DNA of 64,000 bases, taken from positions 434,001 through 498,000 of the forward strand of contig NC_060026.1 of the NCBI RefSeq assembly GCF_021134715.1. The letters are read 5' to 3'. Position 1 is the first letter of the stretch. Every line of letters starts with the position of its first letter. Shown in pieces: positions 12,023 through 22,039 of this stretch. The notes beneath the pieces were generated by a model. The model was given only the letters and a program-made list of their open reading frames with translations. It was not told the DNA's origin and did no database searches. This stretch comes from Daphnia pulex. Its lineage: Eukaryota; Arthropoda; Branchiopoda; Diplostraca; Daphniidae. The position numbers were made by a program, and so were the translations under genes.

Positions 12023-12186
12023 ATAATTTAATAAATATTGTACCCATTTGTGTGGTTTGTTTTAAATAGTTCTGTTTTATTTCAGGTTGGTTGCTACCCT
12101 GAATCTCACTTACTCCTTTCCTCAAGTGATGGATGTGGACATTTTTGATGGTATGTCCATGAATATCGAATATGTAGCAGAATTAT

Positions 12187-12261
12187 TTAGAGCTCTGATG
12201 ATCACAAGCATATGCCTGATTAACCGCAAGGGGTTGATGTTTATAAGGATACTGAGCTCTT
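12187..12261 (+). ncRNA. SNORD27: U27-like box C/D snoRNA (copy 1)
   Basis: A terminal stem (AGAGCTC with GAGCTCT) encloses C box TGATGAT, D' CTGA, a C'-like TTGATGT and D box CTGA. The guide ACAAGCATATGC before D' pairs with GCATATGCTTGT of 18S; the fifth base upstream of D' faces A27, the site modified by vertebrate U27. Confidence 0.75.
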
Positions 12262-12379
12262 TTGTTGCATTTATTATTTGTTTTCGGCAACTTGCCATCC
12301 GTTTCTAAAGCTAATGTTTTTGTGTCTTAGGAGTCGGTGTGCAGTTTTCACGTTCCCTGTTGGACGTTTTCTAATGGTA

Positions 12380-12500
12380 ATTATGAGTATTCGTCATTTG
12401 GAATTGATCCCGATCGCCACGCCTCCTTCTTAATCGTGGGAAGGGAGGTGCCAAAATTACGAACGGGGAAATTAATGGTCACGTAGGAAGCAACTGAGAT
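12380..12500 (+). ncRNA. Conserved intronic block without C/D boxes (copy 1)
   Basis: About 100 nt of the exon-8/9 intron is almost unchanged between this copy and 51.5-51.6 kb (minus), unlike neighbouring intron sequence. It can fold a stem (CCTCCTTC with GAAGGGAGG) and has a hinge-like AAATTA and a 3' ACA, so an H/ACA RNA is possible. Low certainty. Confidence 0.35.
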
Positions 12501-12683
12501 CGACCTGGTCTACAGGTTGTGTCTTAAACGGAGATTACATTTGACTTGGGGTTTCGGCATTTCATTTTTCTGTTTTACTTAAAATATTTTTGTTTACAGA
12601 TTCCTGCCAAGCTGTAGGTCGCCCCGTTACCGAACTGTTTGCGTCAATCGGGTATTACATCTTTCTCTTCACATTGTTTTACC

Positions 12684-12745
12684 ACTTGATGTTTCAAATG
12701 ATTTTTCATCTTTCGGGTCTGAATGTATTTGGATGACACTTTATT
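12684..12745 (+). ncRNA. Box C/D snoRNA, 28S guide (ACCCGAAAGATG), copy 1
   Basis: C-like TTGATGT, D' CTGA (12719-12722), C' GGATGAC. The guide CATCTTTCGGGT before D' is complementary over 12 nt to ACCCGAAAGATG of 28S rRNA. The final D box is unclear here but present in the 51.2 kb copy. Confidence 0.55.
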
Positions 12746-12923
12746 ATTTGCTTTTGAAAGATGTGTTCGAATTTTTATCGTTTTCTGTTTTAAGAAAATA
12801 TCTAACGGAAATTTTTCTTTCTACAGGTTTCGCTGAGGTGCGTTGTGGATTTTTTTACTGGGCTGCTTCCCTAGGTAATGGAAACTTGCGTTTGATTTTA
12901 GTTTAAATTGAAAGTTTTATAAA

Positions 12924-13004
12924 TTGTGCAATGATGAGTTGCTTATTGGTTCGTGTTTATCATTAAGTGATATCAAATAATTCAGTAAGCTCTGAGAAAT
13001 TATT
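12924..13004 (+). ncRNA. Box C/D snoRNA, 28S guide (copy 2)
   Basis: C box ATGATGA (12931-12937), D box CTGA (12992-12995), terminal stem partly kept. One guide base differs from the 7476 copy (GGTTCG for GGTCCG), leaving a possible U-G pair with 28S. Confidence 0.6.
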
Positions 13005-13137
13005 ACATTTGAATTGTCGATAGTAACCTTGAATGTTTTTAGGAGGCTTCGTCCGCTTTACCCCCTTGAGACCAGTATTGCCACCGTTTGTTCGTAATGT
13101 GAGTATTGTTTAAGATAGACGTTTTGGGGTCAATAAG

Positions 13138-14100
13138 ATGAGAGTTTAACATTTAGAGCAATGGGTTTTGATTGCAGTGATTATTTTTATTTCTGATTAT
13201 ATTCGTTACGTCATTATTTTATATAAAGTCTTTTTTTTTTCGTTATTCAGTAGGGCTGAGTGTGCAGATTTCTTTGGCCTGTTTGCTTCATGTTGAGTGT
13301 CTGCTGTGTTAGAATGGGTTAAGGTTATATGGGAAGAAAAACTCCGAAAGTAAAAAAAAAAGTAGTAAATGATTTCTGGAAGGTGGAGATGATAAATTAA
13401 TTTCCATTAAATTATTTTAATTGTCCTTCTATTAGCCGTCACACGTTCTAACTTTTAATTCTTATTGCATATATTGCATAGTCTTCTATTTGCTGGGTGA
13501 TATTCCATCGCTGAACTTGTAATATAATTTTTGTTTCTAAGTAATCTGTAATTGATAGCTCAGTATGACGCATCCGTTATACACGATGGCTCTGCAATAG
13601 GAACATTACTCCATTTGCGCTCACTGAAAGCATTAGTTGACTAGATAGTAAGTTCTTTTGGGAGATCTTTAATATTCGACTTCTTTCAAGTTGTTTGTTT
13701 TCGAATTTCAGATCCCTACTGAGCAATACGTTTTCGTGATGCTGAATCGTTTACGTGGCTTTTAGGTAGTACATTTTTCTTTAGATATCGTTTTTACCAC
13801 TTGACGGTTTTAAAAGAGAAATTTATAGTTGTTACTTTTAGATATTATATTCATCTATTTTTTCTGCAGGTTTTGTTGCGGTGCGCTACGCTGCGGTTTT
13901 TTGCTGAGGCTATTTTTTTTAGGTAATTGGAACTTATTGTCTGGTTTAAAGTTTCAAATCTTATGCAGCATGGAATTAGTTTGGTTTAGTAGTTATATGT
14001 TAGAAAGGCTCAGATTTTCGCATGAAAGAAATTTGAATGACCTTAGGATGAAGACAAGAATGACAAGATCGTCTACAAATTTAATTCATTCTACTACATA
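13138..14100 (+). pseudogene. Decayed third run of snoRNA host exons and snoRNAs
   Basis: This tract contains a degraded 18S-guide snoRNA (13138-13198, C box AGATGAG), a degraded copy of the GAGGGCAAGT-guide snoRNA (about 13555-13630), exon-like blocks at about 13712-13764 and 13869-13921, and a relic of the last-intron snoRNA near 14035. The boxes are mostly lost. Confidence 0.5.
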
Positions 14101-14926
14101 AAATTCGATTTCCTTAAACCTTGGTTGACGTATTTTCCTCTAATAATTACCTAGTGTAATGCAGCAGCTACATTTTATCTTGCAGATTTTATTTATCGAA
14201 TAGGTATTTCACGAGGGTAAGTTCTTATATTTAGAAAATAATCCTGGCGTAACTCTGAAAAAGTTTTGACTTTTGTCTTTCAGGATAAGGAAGTTAACAA
14301 ATGACGTCACTCGCAATAGAGCAGCTGATTTCACATGGTTCAAGTAAAAGTATATTTAGATAAAACTAGTAAGAAAACTAGCTGCCTGGGGAGGTAGAAG
14401 AAATCATTGTCCACCTCTTCCTGGTAAATTGGCCTACTAGTATAAAATGGTGAGAATTGTGGAGAATGACATGTAAATTCTAAATATAGAAGTAAGTATG
14501 GCACATAAGGTTTATATTCTTTAATGAGAGGCGATATTATTCCAGGAATAACAAAATTTTCCAATTATTACAGCTAACTAAGACAGGCAATGTCCTTACA
14601 ATATCCACCTCCAACAATTCTTCCCCGTTCACCTTCACTCCGGAGTCGCTGCAGTTGGTTCTTGTACAAATGTGTGGCCGTCCCATCGCAATATCTCAGT
14701 CGTGTACTGTTCGTCGCTAAAGTAAGAATCTTGTTAACGCGATAGTCTCAGCACTCCCAATAATTTGGCTAATTTAACTCCTTGTCGCCTCACCTCTAAT
14801 TGTTCGGTTGCAATTCAATTTGCGTTTTCTTTTAAAATAAGATTTCTTTTAAAAGTTTATTTATTAATTTTATCCTTCAACAGTCGGACGTCGTCGGTAT
14901 CTTGACGTTTCTCTTGAAGACAGGAA
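14101..14926. other. Intergenic
   Basis: No supported gene. The 3' part carries the 5' flank of the first unknown intronless gene (CTTGACGTTTCTCTTGAAGA at about 14900), which is shared with its paralogues. Confidence 0.5.
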
Positions 14927-15862
14927 ATGTCAAGGGCGAATTGGTCTAATTTTGATTTAATTAACCATGTGGATGACTTTCCGTTTCCATGGCTTAGACT
15001 ACCTGAAGATTTGGATCGACAACTCGATCGCTATTTGATCGCCATCAACCAGAAGAGAGATGTCACCGGTCTTGTTTGCTTGGCGATCGCTTTGCAGCTG
15101 ATTGAGAATCAAGAAAAATTCTCTTCGCTTTCCATCCGGCCCGACTCACCTGCCCAACTGCAGTTCAATATTCCAGCTGTAGGCAATGCCCCGGAGATCA
15201 CAGTTGACTTTAATGCGTCCGCAATTGAAGAAATTCCAGCAGCTTATGGTGTGGCCCGGAAGCATTTCTATTCCTCGGTCTTGCAAGCCTATGCTGTCGC
15301 CTGGAAATGGATTGTCCAGCTGACGGCCTGCTCTCAAGTTCATCCTTTGCAGATCAAAGACGTGGCCAATTACTTCAACCAGTTTCCAGATTTCAAGAAA
15401 ATTACTTCGTTCAACGGCCATGAAGTGGATTGCAGCGCTGTTCTCCCGTACGTCAAATTTTCTGCGCCCGGAATCAAATGGCCGCAATCGGACCGGGCCC
15501 ACAAACTTGTGGCTAATGACGAAATCCGTGCCAACTTTCTGAGCGATTCTTTTTTTGTTAAACATCACACGACCTTCTCGCCGACTGCTGAAATTTGTCG
15601 TCAACTTATCGACGGGCTCGGGTGTCACGTTGGCGAGTTCGAAATCGACGCAGAAATGATTGAGGCTGTTGATCAATCGTTGGCCAACTATTGGGACCGG
15701 TCGTTTCACGCTAAAATTCCTGTCAAACTTCGAGCTATGGCAGCCGCTTACGCCGAGTTCCAAGGGAGGGACTATGCAAACTGGACAGAAGGGAAAATGG
15801 CCTTATCCGAAACTAATCCCATTTTGATCGATATCTGGAAAGATATGTTTAAAATTTATTAA
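14927..15862 (+). CDS. Uncharacterised intronless protein, paralogue 1 of 3
   Basis: Single exon, 311 aa, ATG to TAA. No signal peptide, membrane segment or known catalytic motif is visible. Conserved landmarks shared by the three tandem copies are DLDRQLDRYLI, TGLVCLAIALQLIEN, FNIPAVGNAPEITV, VAWKWIVQLTAC, KITSFNGHEV and KHHTTFS. The family is not recognised; it looks globular and mostly helical. The copies are spread over about 2 kb units that also share flanks, so recent tandem duplication explains the cluster. The three frames are all intact and differ at scattered residues, which suggests selection for protein function. Confidence 0.75.
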   Translation: MSRANWSNFDLINHVDDFPFPWLRLPEDLDRQLDRYLIAINQKRDVTGLVCLAIALQLIENQEKFSSLSIRPDSPAQLQFNIPAVGNAPEITVDFNASAIEEIPAAYGVARKHFYSSVLQAYAVAWKWIVQLTACSQVHPLQIKDVANYFNQFPDFKKITSFNGHEVDCSAVLPYVKFSAPGIKWPQSDRAHKLVANDEIRANFLSDSFFVKHHTTFSPTAEICRQLIDGLGCHVGEFEIDAEMIEAVDQSLANYWDRSFHAKIPVKLRAMAAAYAEFQGRDYANWTEGKMALSETNPILIDIWKDMFKIY

Positions 15863-16956
15863 AAATTTAAACTTTCCAGTGGGGAATTGTTGACCCTTAT
15901 TGTGTTAAGCTTTTCTTTCTCTATTTAAAGATTCGTCATCATTCCATTTCCATTCTCCACATCGTAATCTTTGAGTGTATTGTTAGACGGATTTTTTAGA
16001 ATCTGAAATGCAATTTTTCTAATGCTAATATTTGTATTAGTTTTATATAGTTTTCCTGAATTATTTGTTTAAGTTTAAGACGTAGTACTACAATTGAATT
16101 TTGAGAAAGTCTTACGTAACGTAACTGTGCTCACTAGATGGCCTGATGTTTACAATCGATTCAACTGAATTTTGAATCAGCCTATGTGGTATGTAGCAGC
16201 CAATGAGAAGTCTAAAGGGACTGTTTAGAGTAATAAGATGCTGGGCAAGAACGTTGCGCAAGAATGTAAGAACGTTGCGGAATCCTATCCTCATATTCCT
16301 CAATAGCTTTGGGGGGGGGGGGGGAGGTGGTTTCAATGGCATTGAGGATGTGAGCTGATTCCGACGCAGTTGTGTCGTGATGCCAACGCACTGCGGATGT
16401 CTGTTTGTTTGGTAGTTGTCGTTTTTGTTTGATGCTGTATGTATCAGAGCACATAGCGCTTATTGGCACTTTTCTATAGCGATCTAAATCTATTTCAGTT
16501 GAATTCCAAGTTGTTTGCTGTTCCTTAAGAAAGTCTTCTATCGTCGTTCGAGTGGTCGCTTTACAGCCCATTTTTCTGTAAGTCTTATTCACTTATTATT
16601 TATTGAGACGATGTTTTTTCCAGGAATAACTTACATTTCTGATTGCAAATGAGAAAGGGAGAGGTCACCCTGTAATGCCCTTGTAATACCTTCGTCAATA
16701 ACATTTTTCGTCATTCGTCTTTCTGGAGTCGCTTCAGCTGAAACTTTGATTTACTCGCTCTTCGCTCATTCTCTGGTAAATCCAATTGATTTGCTTGTTG
16801 CTTATTTAGATGAACAACATGTGTTATCATATTTACGTTTTTATTTTCTACGTTAAGTTTTGTTCTATTTTTTCCTTATTTTTCTCTAACATGACGCCAT
16901 CTCGACGTTTCTCACACATCATCAGATTGGAAGACTGAGACACTGGTAATTTCGGG
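15863..16956. other. Intergenic, duplicated flank
   Basis: No gene seen. Contains CACTAGATGGCCTG near 16132 and GGTCACCCTGTAATGCCC near 16660, both repeated after the next paralogue (about 18165 and 18645). A G-run (GGGGGGGGGGGG) lies near 16311. Confidence 0.55.
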
Positions 16957-17898
16957 ATGACTACCCTTCCCGATTTTTCCAAGATTCCTTTCTTGAACGT
17001 TGGCCATATTAATGCGGTCTTCCAGATACGACTACCTGAATTTCTGGATCGACAACTCGATCGCTACTTGATCACCATTAGACAGAAGACAGACGCCACC
17101 GGTCTTGTTTGCTTGGCGATCGCTTTGCAGCTAATTGAAAATCGAGAGAAATTGCCCGGACTTTCCATCCGGGCGGACTCACCTGATCAACCTCAGTTCA
17201 ATATTCCAGCTGTAGGAAATGCCCCGGAGATCACAGTCGAATTCAATGCGGCCGCAATCGAAGCTATTCCAGCAGCTTATGGTGAACACCAGAAGCTTTT
17301 CTATTCCTCGGTATTGCAAGCCTATCCTGTCGCCTGGAAGTGGATTGTCCAGCTGACGGCATGCTATCAAGTCCATCCTCTGCAGGTCAATGACGTGGCC
17401 AATTACTTCAAACAGTTTCGAGATTTTTTGAAAATCACGTCGTTCAACGGCCATGAAGTGAATGGCAAAGCTGTTCTCCCGTACGTCAAATTTGTTACGT
17501 CCACAATGAAATGGCCCCATTCAGATTTCAGTAAGAAAATTGTGGCTAACGACGAAATTCGTGCCACCCTTTTGAGCGATTCTTCCTATGTCAAACACCA
17601 CACGACCTTTTCGGCCACTGCTGGACTTTGCCGACAACTAATCGATGGGCTTGGGAGTCACGTCGTGAATTTCAAAATCACCGAACAAATGATTGAGGCT
17701 GTTGATCAATCGTTGGCCCACTATTGGGACCCAGAATTGAATGGAAAAATTCCGGTCCAACTCATAGCTATGGCAGCTGCTTACGCTCAGTTTCGCGGAA
17801 TGGACTACGGGAATTGGATTCAAGGGAAGAGGGCTTTGTCCCAGACCCGTCCCATTTTAGTCGGTGCATGGAAAAGAATGTTTGAAAGTTTGTTATAA
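16957..17898 (+). CDS. Uncharacterised intronless protein, paralogue 2 of 3
   Basis: Single exon, 313 aa. It aligns along its whole length with the copies at 14927 and 19308 (PEFLDRQLDRYLI, TGLVCLAIALQLIEN, KHHTTFSATAGLCRQLIDG, MDYGNWIQGKRALS). The N-terminus before FLDRQLDR is unrelated to paralogue 1, as expected for a fast-changing start. The start is placed at the first ATG, which gives a length close to paralogue 1. Function unknown. Confidence 0.75.
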   Translation: MTTLPDFSKIPFLNVGHINAVFQIRLPEFLDRQLDRYLITIRQKTDATGLVCLAIALQLIENREKLPGLSIRADSPDQPQFNIPAVGNAPEITVEFNAAAIEAIPAAYGEHQKLFYSSVLQAYPVAWKWIVQLTACYQVHPLQVNDVANYFKQFRDFLKITSFNGHEVNGKAVLPYVKFVTSTMKWPHSDFSKKIVANDEIRATLLSDSSYVKHHTTFSATAGLCRQLIDGLGSHVVNFKITEQMIEAVDQSLAHYWDPELNGKIPVQLIAMAAAYAQFRGMDYGNWIQGKRALSQTRPILVGAWKRMFESLL

Positions 17899-19307
17899 AC
17901 AAGTTTGTTAGAGTTGGTGTATTGGTAAACCCTGCTTGGACTTATACTCTACTGTTTTTGATTATCGATTGGTAAATAAATCAAACTTCGTACTAATTAA
18001 CTTGCTAACGACTCGGTATCATTCCATTATCATACCCCGGAATTGTTTCTTGAAATTTCAAAGATAATTTTCAAATGCAAATCTTTTAACCTAGTTCGTG
18101 AATTATTTGTTTAAAGTGATTTGTGATACGTGTTGTAATTGGAAACGTTCTACGTACTGTAATAGCGCTCATTAAATAGTCCGTTTTATTTATAACCGAT
18201 TCAAGTAGTAGAAGTGAATTTTGAATCGGCCGCTTCCTTTCAGACTAAGAGGCACGGTAAGAAAATGAATCCAAGATGGCCGCTGTCCGAACTTGCGAAA
18301 TCCTCCAGTTTTTTGGAGGAGGGGGTTTTCAATGGCAAACGTTGACTCCATGACGCATGAAAGGTCCAGTTTGCGCGTGATGCCAACGTACTGCGGATGT
18401 CTGGTTGATGGCTGCTGTTCTTACATGATGTTTGATGCTGCATTTACTTGGCATTTAGCACTTTTCTGAAGCCATCTATTCCAATTGAATTCCGAGTTGT
18501 TTTCTGTTCCCCAACTCTTCTGATATCGTCATTTGCAGCGGTCGATTTACAGCCCATTTTTCTGTAAAAGTCTTATTATTGAATTGAATGAAACAGTATT
18601 ATTTCCAAGAATAACAGCATTTCTGTTTGCAGATGAGAAAGGGAGTGGTCACCCTGTAATGCCCTTGTAATTGATTACCTTCGACAATTACATTTTCTCT
18701 CATTCGTCTTCTCCACGAGTCGGTTCAGCTGAAACTTTCATTTTCTCCTTCTTCGTTCACTCTCTGCTGGTAATAAATCCAAATGGTTGGCTTATTTCTT
18801 AATACTTATTGTGCTGATGTTTAATCATTACGTGTTTGTTTGCCACGTTATATCTAGTTTGTCTTTTTTTTCGTGATATATATCGAAGCTATCTCGACGT
18901 CCTTTACGACTTTAAATTTTTCTCTTATTACGTGACTACAGAACTTAACAGCTTGGCAAAAGGTCGGGTGTCTCCCTTTTCCCATGGGCTTTTAGTATAA
19001 TAATACGTCGTGATGAAACCAGAGATTCTGTATTACTCTGGCGTCATGCCGATATTCATTCCTGAAGTCGTTCCAACTTATTATGGCTTGTAGTTGTTGG
19101 AAGAATGTCTCAATTTCATGTCGTGGTTTCTCAACTTTCGTCACTTCCAACAATTTGTTTCATTGCGTTTTAGGAGTGGCTTCATTTCACTTGTTCTCCA
19201 CTTTCTGCTTGTTTCAATTTAATTGGAAATCAATTGTTACTATTATCCTTTTCAGTGGCATATTGGCACCATCACGACGTTTCTCTTCAAGATTCAACTC
19301 GCCAGAA
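17899..19307. other. Intergenic, duplicated flank
   Basis: No separate gene supported. Shares blocks with 15863-16956 (for example GGTCACCCTGTAATGCCC). An open frame reaches upstream of the next paralogue from 19083, but its extra 75 residues have no counterpart in the other copies. Confidence 0.5.
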
Positions 19308-20201
19308 ATGGATGATGCCTGGGATTTCATGCGTCCTAAACTTGAAGATCTGGATCGACAACTTGATCGATATTTGCTCACCATCAAGCAGAAGACGGAC
19401 GCCACCGGTCTTGTTTGCTTGGCGATCGCTCTGCAGCTGATTGAGAATCGAGACAAATTACGCACACTTCCTATCCGGTCGTACTCACCTGCCCAACCTC
19501 AGTTCAATATTCCAGCTGTGGGTCATGCTCCGGAGATCACAGTCCATTTCAATGCAGCCGCAATCGAAGCTATTCCAGCAATCTACGGTGTGGCCCGGAA
19601 GCATTTCTATTCCTCGGTCTTACAAGCCTATGCTGTCGCCTGGAAATGGATTGTCCAGCTGACGGCCTGCTCTCAAGTTCATCGTCTGCAGATCAAAGAC
19701 GTGGCCAATTACTTCAACCAGTTTCCAGAATTCAAGAAAATTACTTCGTTCAACGGCCATGAAGTGGATTGCACCGCTGTTCTTCCGTACGTCGAATTTA
19801 CTGCGTCCCAAATCAAATGGCCAAAACACCAAATACTTGTGGCTAACGACGAAATTCGTGCCGCCTTTCTAAGCGATTCTTCCTTTGTAAAACACCACAC
19901 GACCTTTTCGGCCACTGCTGGACTTTGCCGACAATTTATCGATGGGCTCGGCGGGAGTCACGCCAAAGAGTTACAAATCAACGAACAAATGATTGAAGCT
20001 GTTGATCGTTCATTGGCCAACTATTGGGACCCGGTGTTGAATAGAGAAATTCCGGTCCAACTCGTAGCTATGGCAGCGGTTTATGCTCAGGTTTGCGGAA
20101 GGGACTACGGGAATTGGATACAAGGGAAGAGGGCCTTATCTCGTACCGATCCTATAATTGTCGATGCATGGAAAAACATGTTTAAACATTGGTTAAAATG
20201 A
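19308..20201 (+). CDS. Uncharacterised intronless protein, paralogue 3 of 3
   Basis: Single exon, 297 aa from ATG 19308 (MDDAWDFMRPKLEDLDRQ). A longer start at 19083 would add 75 residues with a hydrophobic stretch, but the sequence just before 19308 (ACGTTTCTCTTCAAGA) aligns with the untranslated leader of paralogue 1, so the inner start is preferred. It shares the TGLVCLAIALQLIEN and KHHTTFSATAGLCRQ landmarks. Function unknown. The longer form could be a membrane-anchored variant and cannot be ruled out. Confidence 0.7.
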   Translation: MDDAWDFMRPKLEDLDRQLDRYLLTIKQKTDATGLVCLAIALQLIENRDKLRTLPIRSYSPAQPQFNIPAVGHAPEITVHFNAAAIEAIPAIYGVARKHFYSSVLQAYAVAWKWIVQLTACSQVHRLQIKDVANYFNQFPEFKKITSFNGHEVDCTAVLPYVEFTASQIKWPKHQILVANDEIRAAFLSDSSFVKHHTTFSATAGLCRQFIDGLGGSHAKELQINEQMIEAVDRSLANYWDPVLNREIPVQLVAMAAVYAQVCGRDYGNWIQGKRALSRTDPIIVDAWKNMFKHWLK

Positions 20202-20560
20202 AATTTCCTAATAGCTGATTTACTTTGGGAACCCTTGGTCTTTTCATTTTCTCAAAAAATCGTCATATTTTGAAGCTACGAAGCATTATCTGAAATTGTA
20301 AAACCATTACTTGATAATCTCAATAAAATGTTCATTCAGTTTGACATTTTTTCTTCGTTATTTTTAATTGTGATGATACGTAGTCTAGTTATTTTTAGTA
20401 ATTTTATTTCATTTTTTCCTCGAGGTAAATCCAAGATTTAAAAATTCAAAAGTACTATAACTCAACTACGCTCACTAGATGGCCTGTTGTTTATAATCGA
20501 TTTCTGTTTGTGAAAAAACAGCTGTGTGAAAGAGCACTCGTTGCCACTGAACGCACAAAA

Positions 20561-21843
20561 ATGAAGCACGCTGCTATCGAATGTCTGTCTTCATTCCAAA
20601 ATTCGTTGTCATTAAATCGCAGCAAACATTTACTCATTCTTGGCACTGGAATCGCTGGACTGTATCTTGTTGGACAGATTTACGTCTCTTACAAGAAAGC
20701 CCAACGCAGGTGAGCCATCAATTTTATCATTTTGAAATCGTTGTAAAACTCGACGGACATTTGCAGTTTTATTATTTTTACAGGAAGAAATGGGCTTCTG
20801 TGGAGAAGAACATGGTTATCCTTCATCAGTTTGAACGGGGAAAATTCACACCCAATGTTTCTCCGTTTCCACTGAAGTTGGAAACATACCTGAGAATGAC
20901 TGGCATTCCTTATGAGGTGAAAAAGTTGATCTTTCTCTTAAAGATTTAATATATTGACTTGAATTGTGGCACGATAGAATGAATTTGAGGAACCAATGGG
21001 TCCCAAAGGTAAAACTCCATGGATCACACTGAATGGTGACGAGATTGCTGACTCGCAGCTGTGCATGGAGCTGTTGGCCAGAAAGTTCCACAAAGATTGC
21101 AGTTCTCACCTGTCACCCGAAGAGCAAGCTATAGCAAGATCATTCCACATCATGGCTGAAGAGCATCTCTATTGGTAAGTTCACGTGTAGTGTTACAAGT
21201 CTTACTCGAGATGATTGAAATCAAGTTTTATTTAGGGGTTTGCTTCTGTGGCGCTGGGTGTACACCAAAGGAAGGACCCTCTGGCAGGTTCCAGTTCAAA
21301 CGACACTGATTTAGCTTCAGTATTTCAGTAATAACTTGTTTGACACAGGTTCAATGCAACCTTCCTAAAAGTCTCAGCCTGACGTTGCCTTTAGTTGTCA
21401 AGAAATTGAAAGGCCAAGCTCAAGGGCAAGGAATGGGTCTGCACACTGAAGCCGAAGTCATTGAAATGAGTGTTAAAGACTTGAGAGCCATCTCCAATTT
21501 CCTTGGTAAATTTTTATTTTCTTGTTGTTTTTCTTTCTTACAAGTTCTTTCAATTTCCCGTAAAGGTACCAAACAATTTCTGATGGGTGACAAAGCAATT
21601 GAAGCCGATTGTGCCGTGTTTGGAATTCTCAGCCAGTTGCTATGGAACTGCCCAGGCTCTCCGTTTGAACAACTCTTGAATGGTATTAATTCGAAAAATA
21701 ACCTTTTCCCTGCTTTAACTTAGTTTAATTAATAATCATTTCCGTCAACAGGCGAATTTAATAACTTGAAGTCTTACTGCGAACGCATGAAAGACACTTT
21801 TTGGCCTGATTGGGATCGTTGTCTCAATCCTGCTCACATTTAA
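20561..21843 (+). CDS. fax: Failed axon connections (FAX) homologue, membrane-anchored copy
   Basis: Seven exons: 20561-20709, 20784-20916, 20978-21174, 21236-21287, 21349-21505, 21566-21682 and 21752-21843, phases consistent, giving 288 aa. FAX proteins are glutathione-S-transferase-fold proteins linked to axon guidance through the Abl pathway in flies. The N-terminus has a hydrophobic segment (HLLILGTGIAGLYLVGQIYV). It is followed by the thioredoxin-like half (VILHQFERGKFTPNVSPF, KLETYLRM, MGPKGKTPWITLNG) and the helical half (GDKAIEADCAVFGILSQLLW), ending in a Trp-rich tail. The start is ATG 20561; the frame is open a little further upstream, but without ATG. Exon 4 needs the donor at 21288, because reading on reaches a stop. 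Confidence 0.88.
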
Positions 21844-22039
21844 ATAAGATTTATAAATGTTTTTTTCCTCCCTGAATGTGATGTCCACAATTTCCATGGA
21901 AATAACAAACTAAATTCAGTGTAAAATTTTATTTAGATGCAGAATAGAATTGCTTGAACGTGGTAGGTGAGTTGTTAATCTTCTTATCTCTTGTTATCTC
22001 GTGAAAATTTTGTTATTGTGAGTGAAAACAACAAGAAAA

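Larger units (their letters stand above)
6640..14100 (+). ncRNA. Non-coding snoRNA host gene array, partly decayed (A2)
   Basis: A series of 35-70 nt exon-like blocks with GT-AG flanks matches the 13 exons of the minus-strand host gene at 50.4-53.3 kb. Recognisable are exon 1 (about 6650-6730), exon 2 (ending about 6932), exon 3 (7073-7120), exon 4 (7272-7318), exon 10-like (about 7394-7441), exon 11 (7610-7663) and exon 12 (11356-11392). A second run follows: exon 5 (11657-11708), exon 6, exon 7 (from about 12087), exon 8, exon 9 (about 12600), exon 10 (about 12830), exon 11 (13043-13098) and exon 12 (about 13252). A third, degenerate run reaches about 14100. Introns carry box C/D snoRNAs listed separately. 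No exon chain keeps an open frame, as expected of a snoRNA host transcript. Whether this copy is transcribed is unknown; a 3.5 kb insertion interrupts it. Confidence 0.65.

Noticed and set aside
11532-12308. Open frames of 70-100 aa (11532, 11860, 12087 plus strand; 51690 minus strand) that look conserved between the two loci
   Set aside because: The conservation follows snoRNA cores and exon edges, not codons; frames run across C/D boxes and splice sites. They belong to the non-coding host gene.
19083-19307. 75-residue N-terminal extension of the third paralogue
   Set aside because: Not present in the other copies, and its DNA aligns partly with their untranslated leaders.
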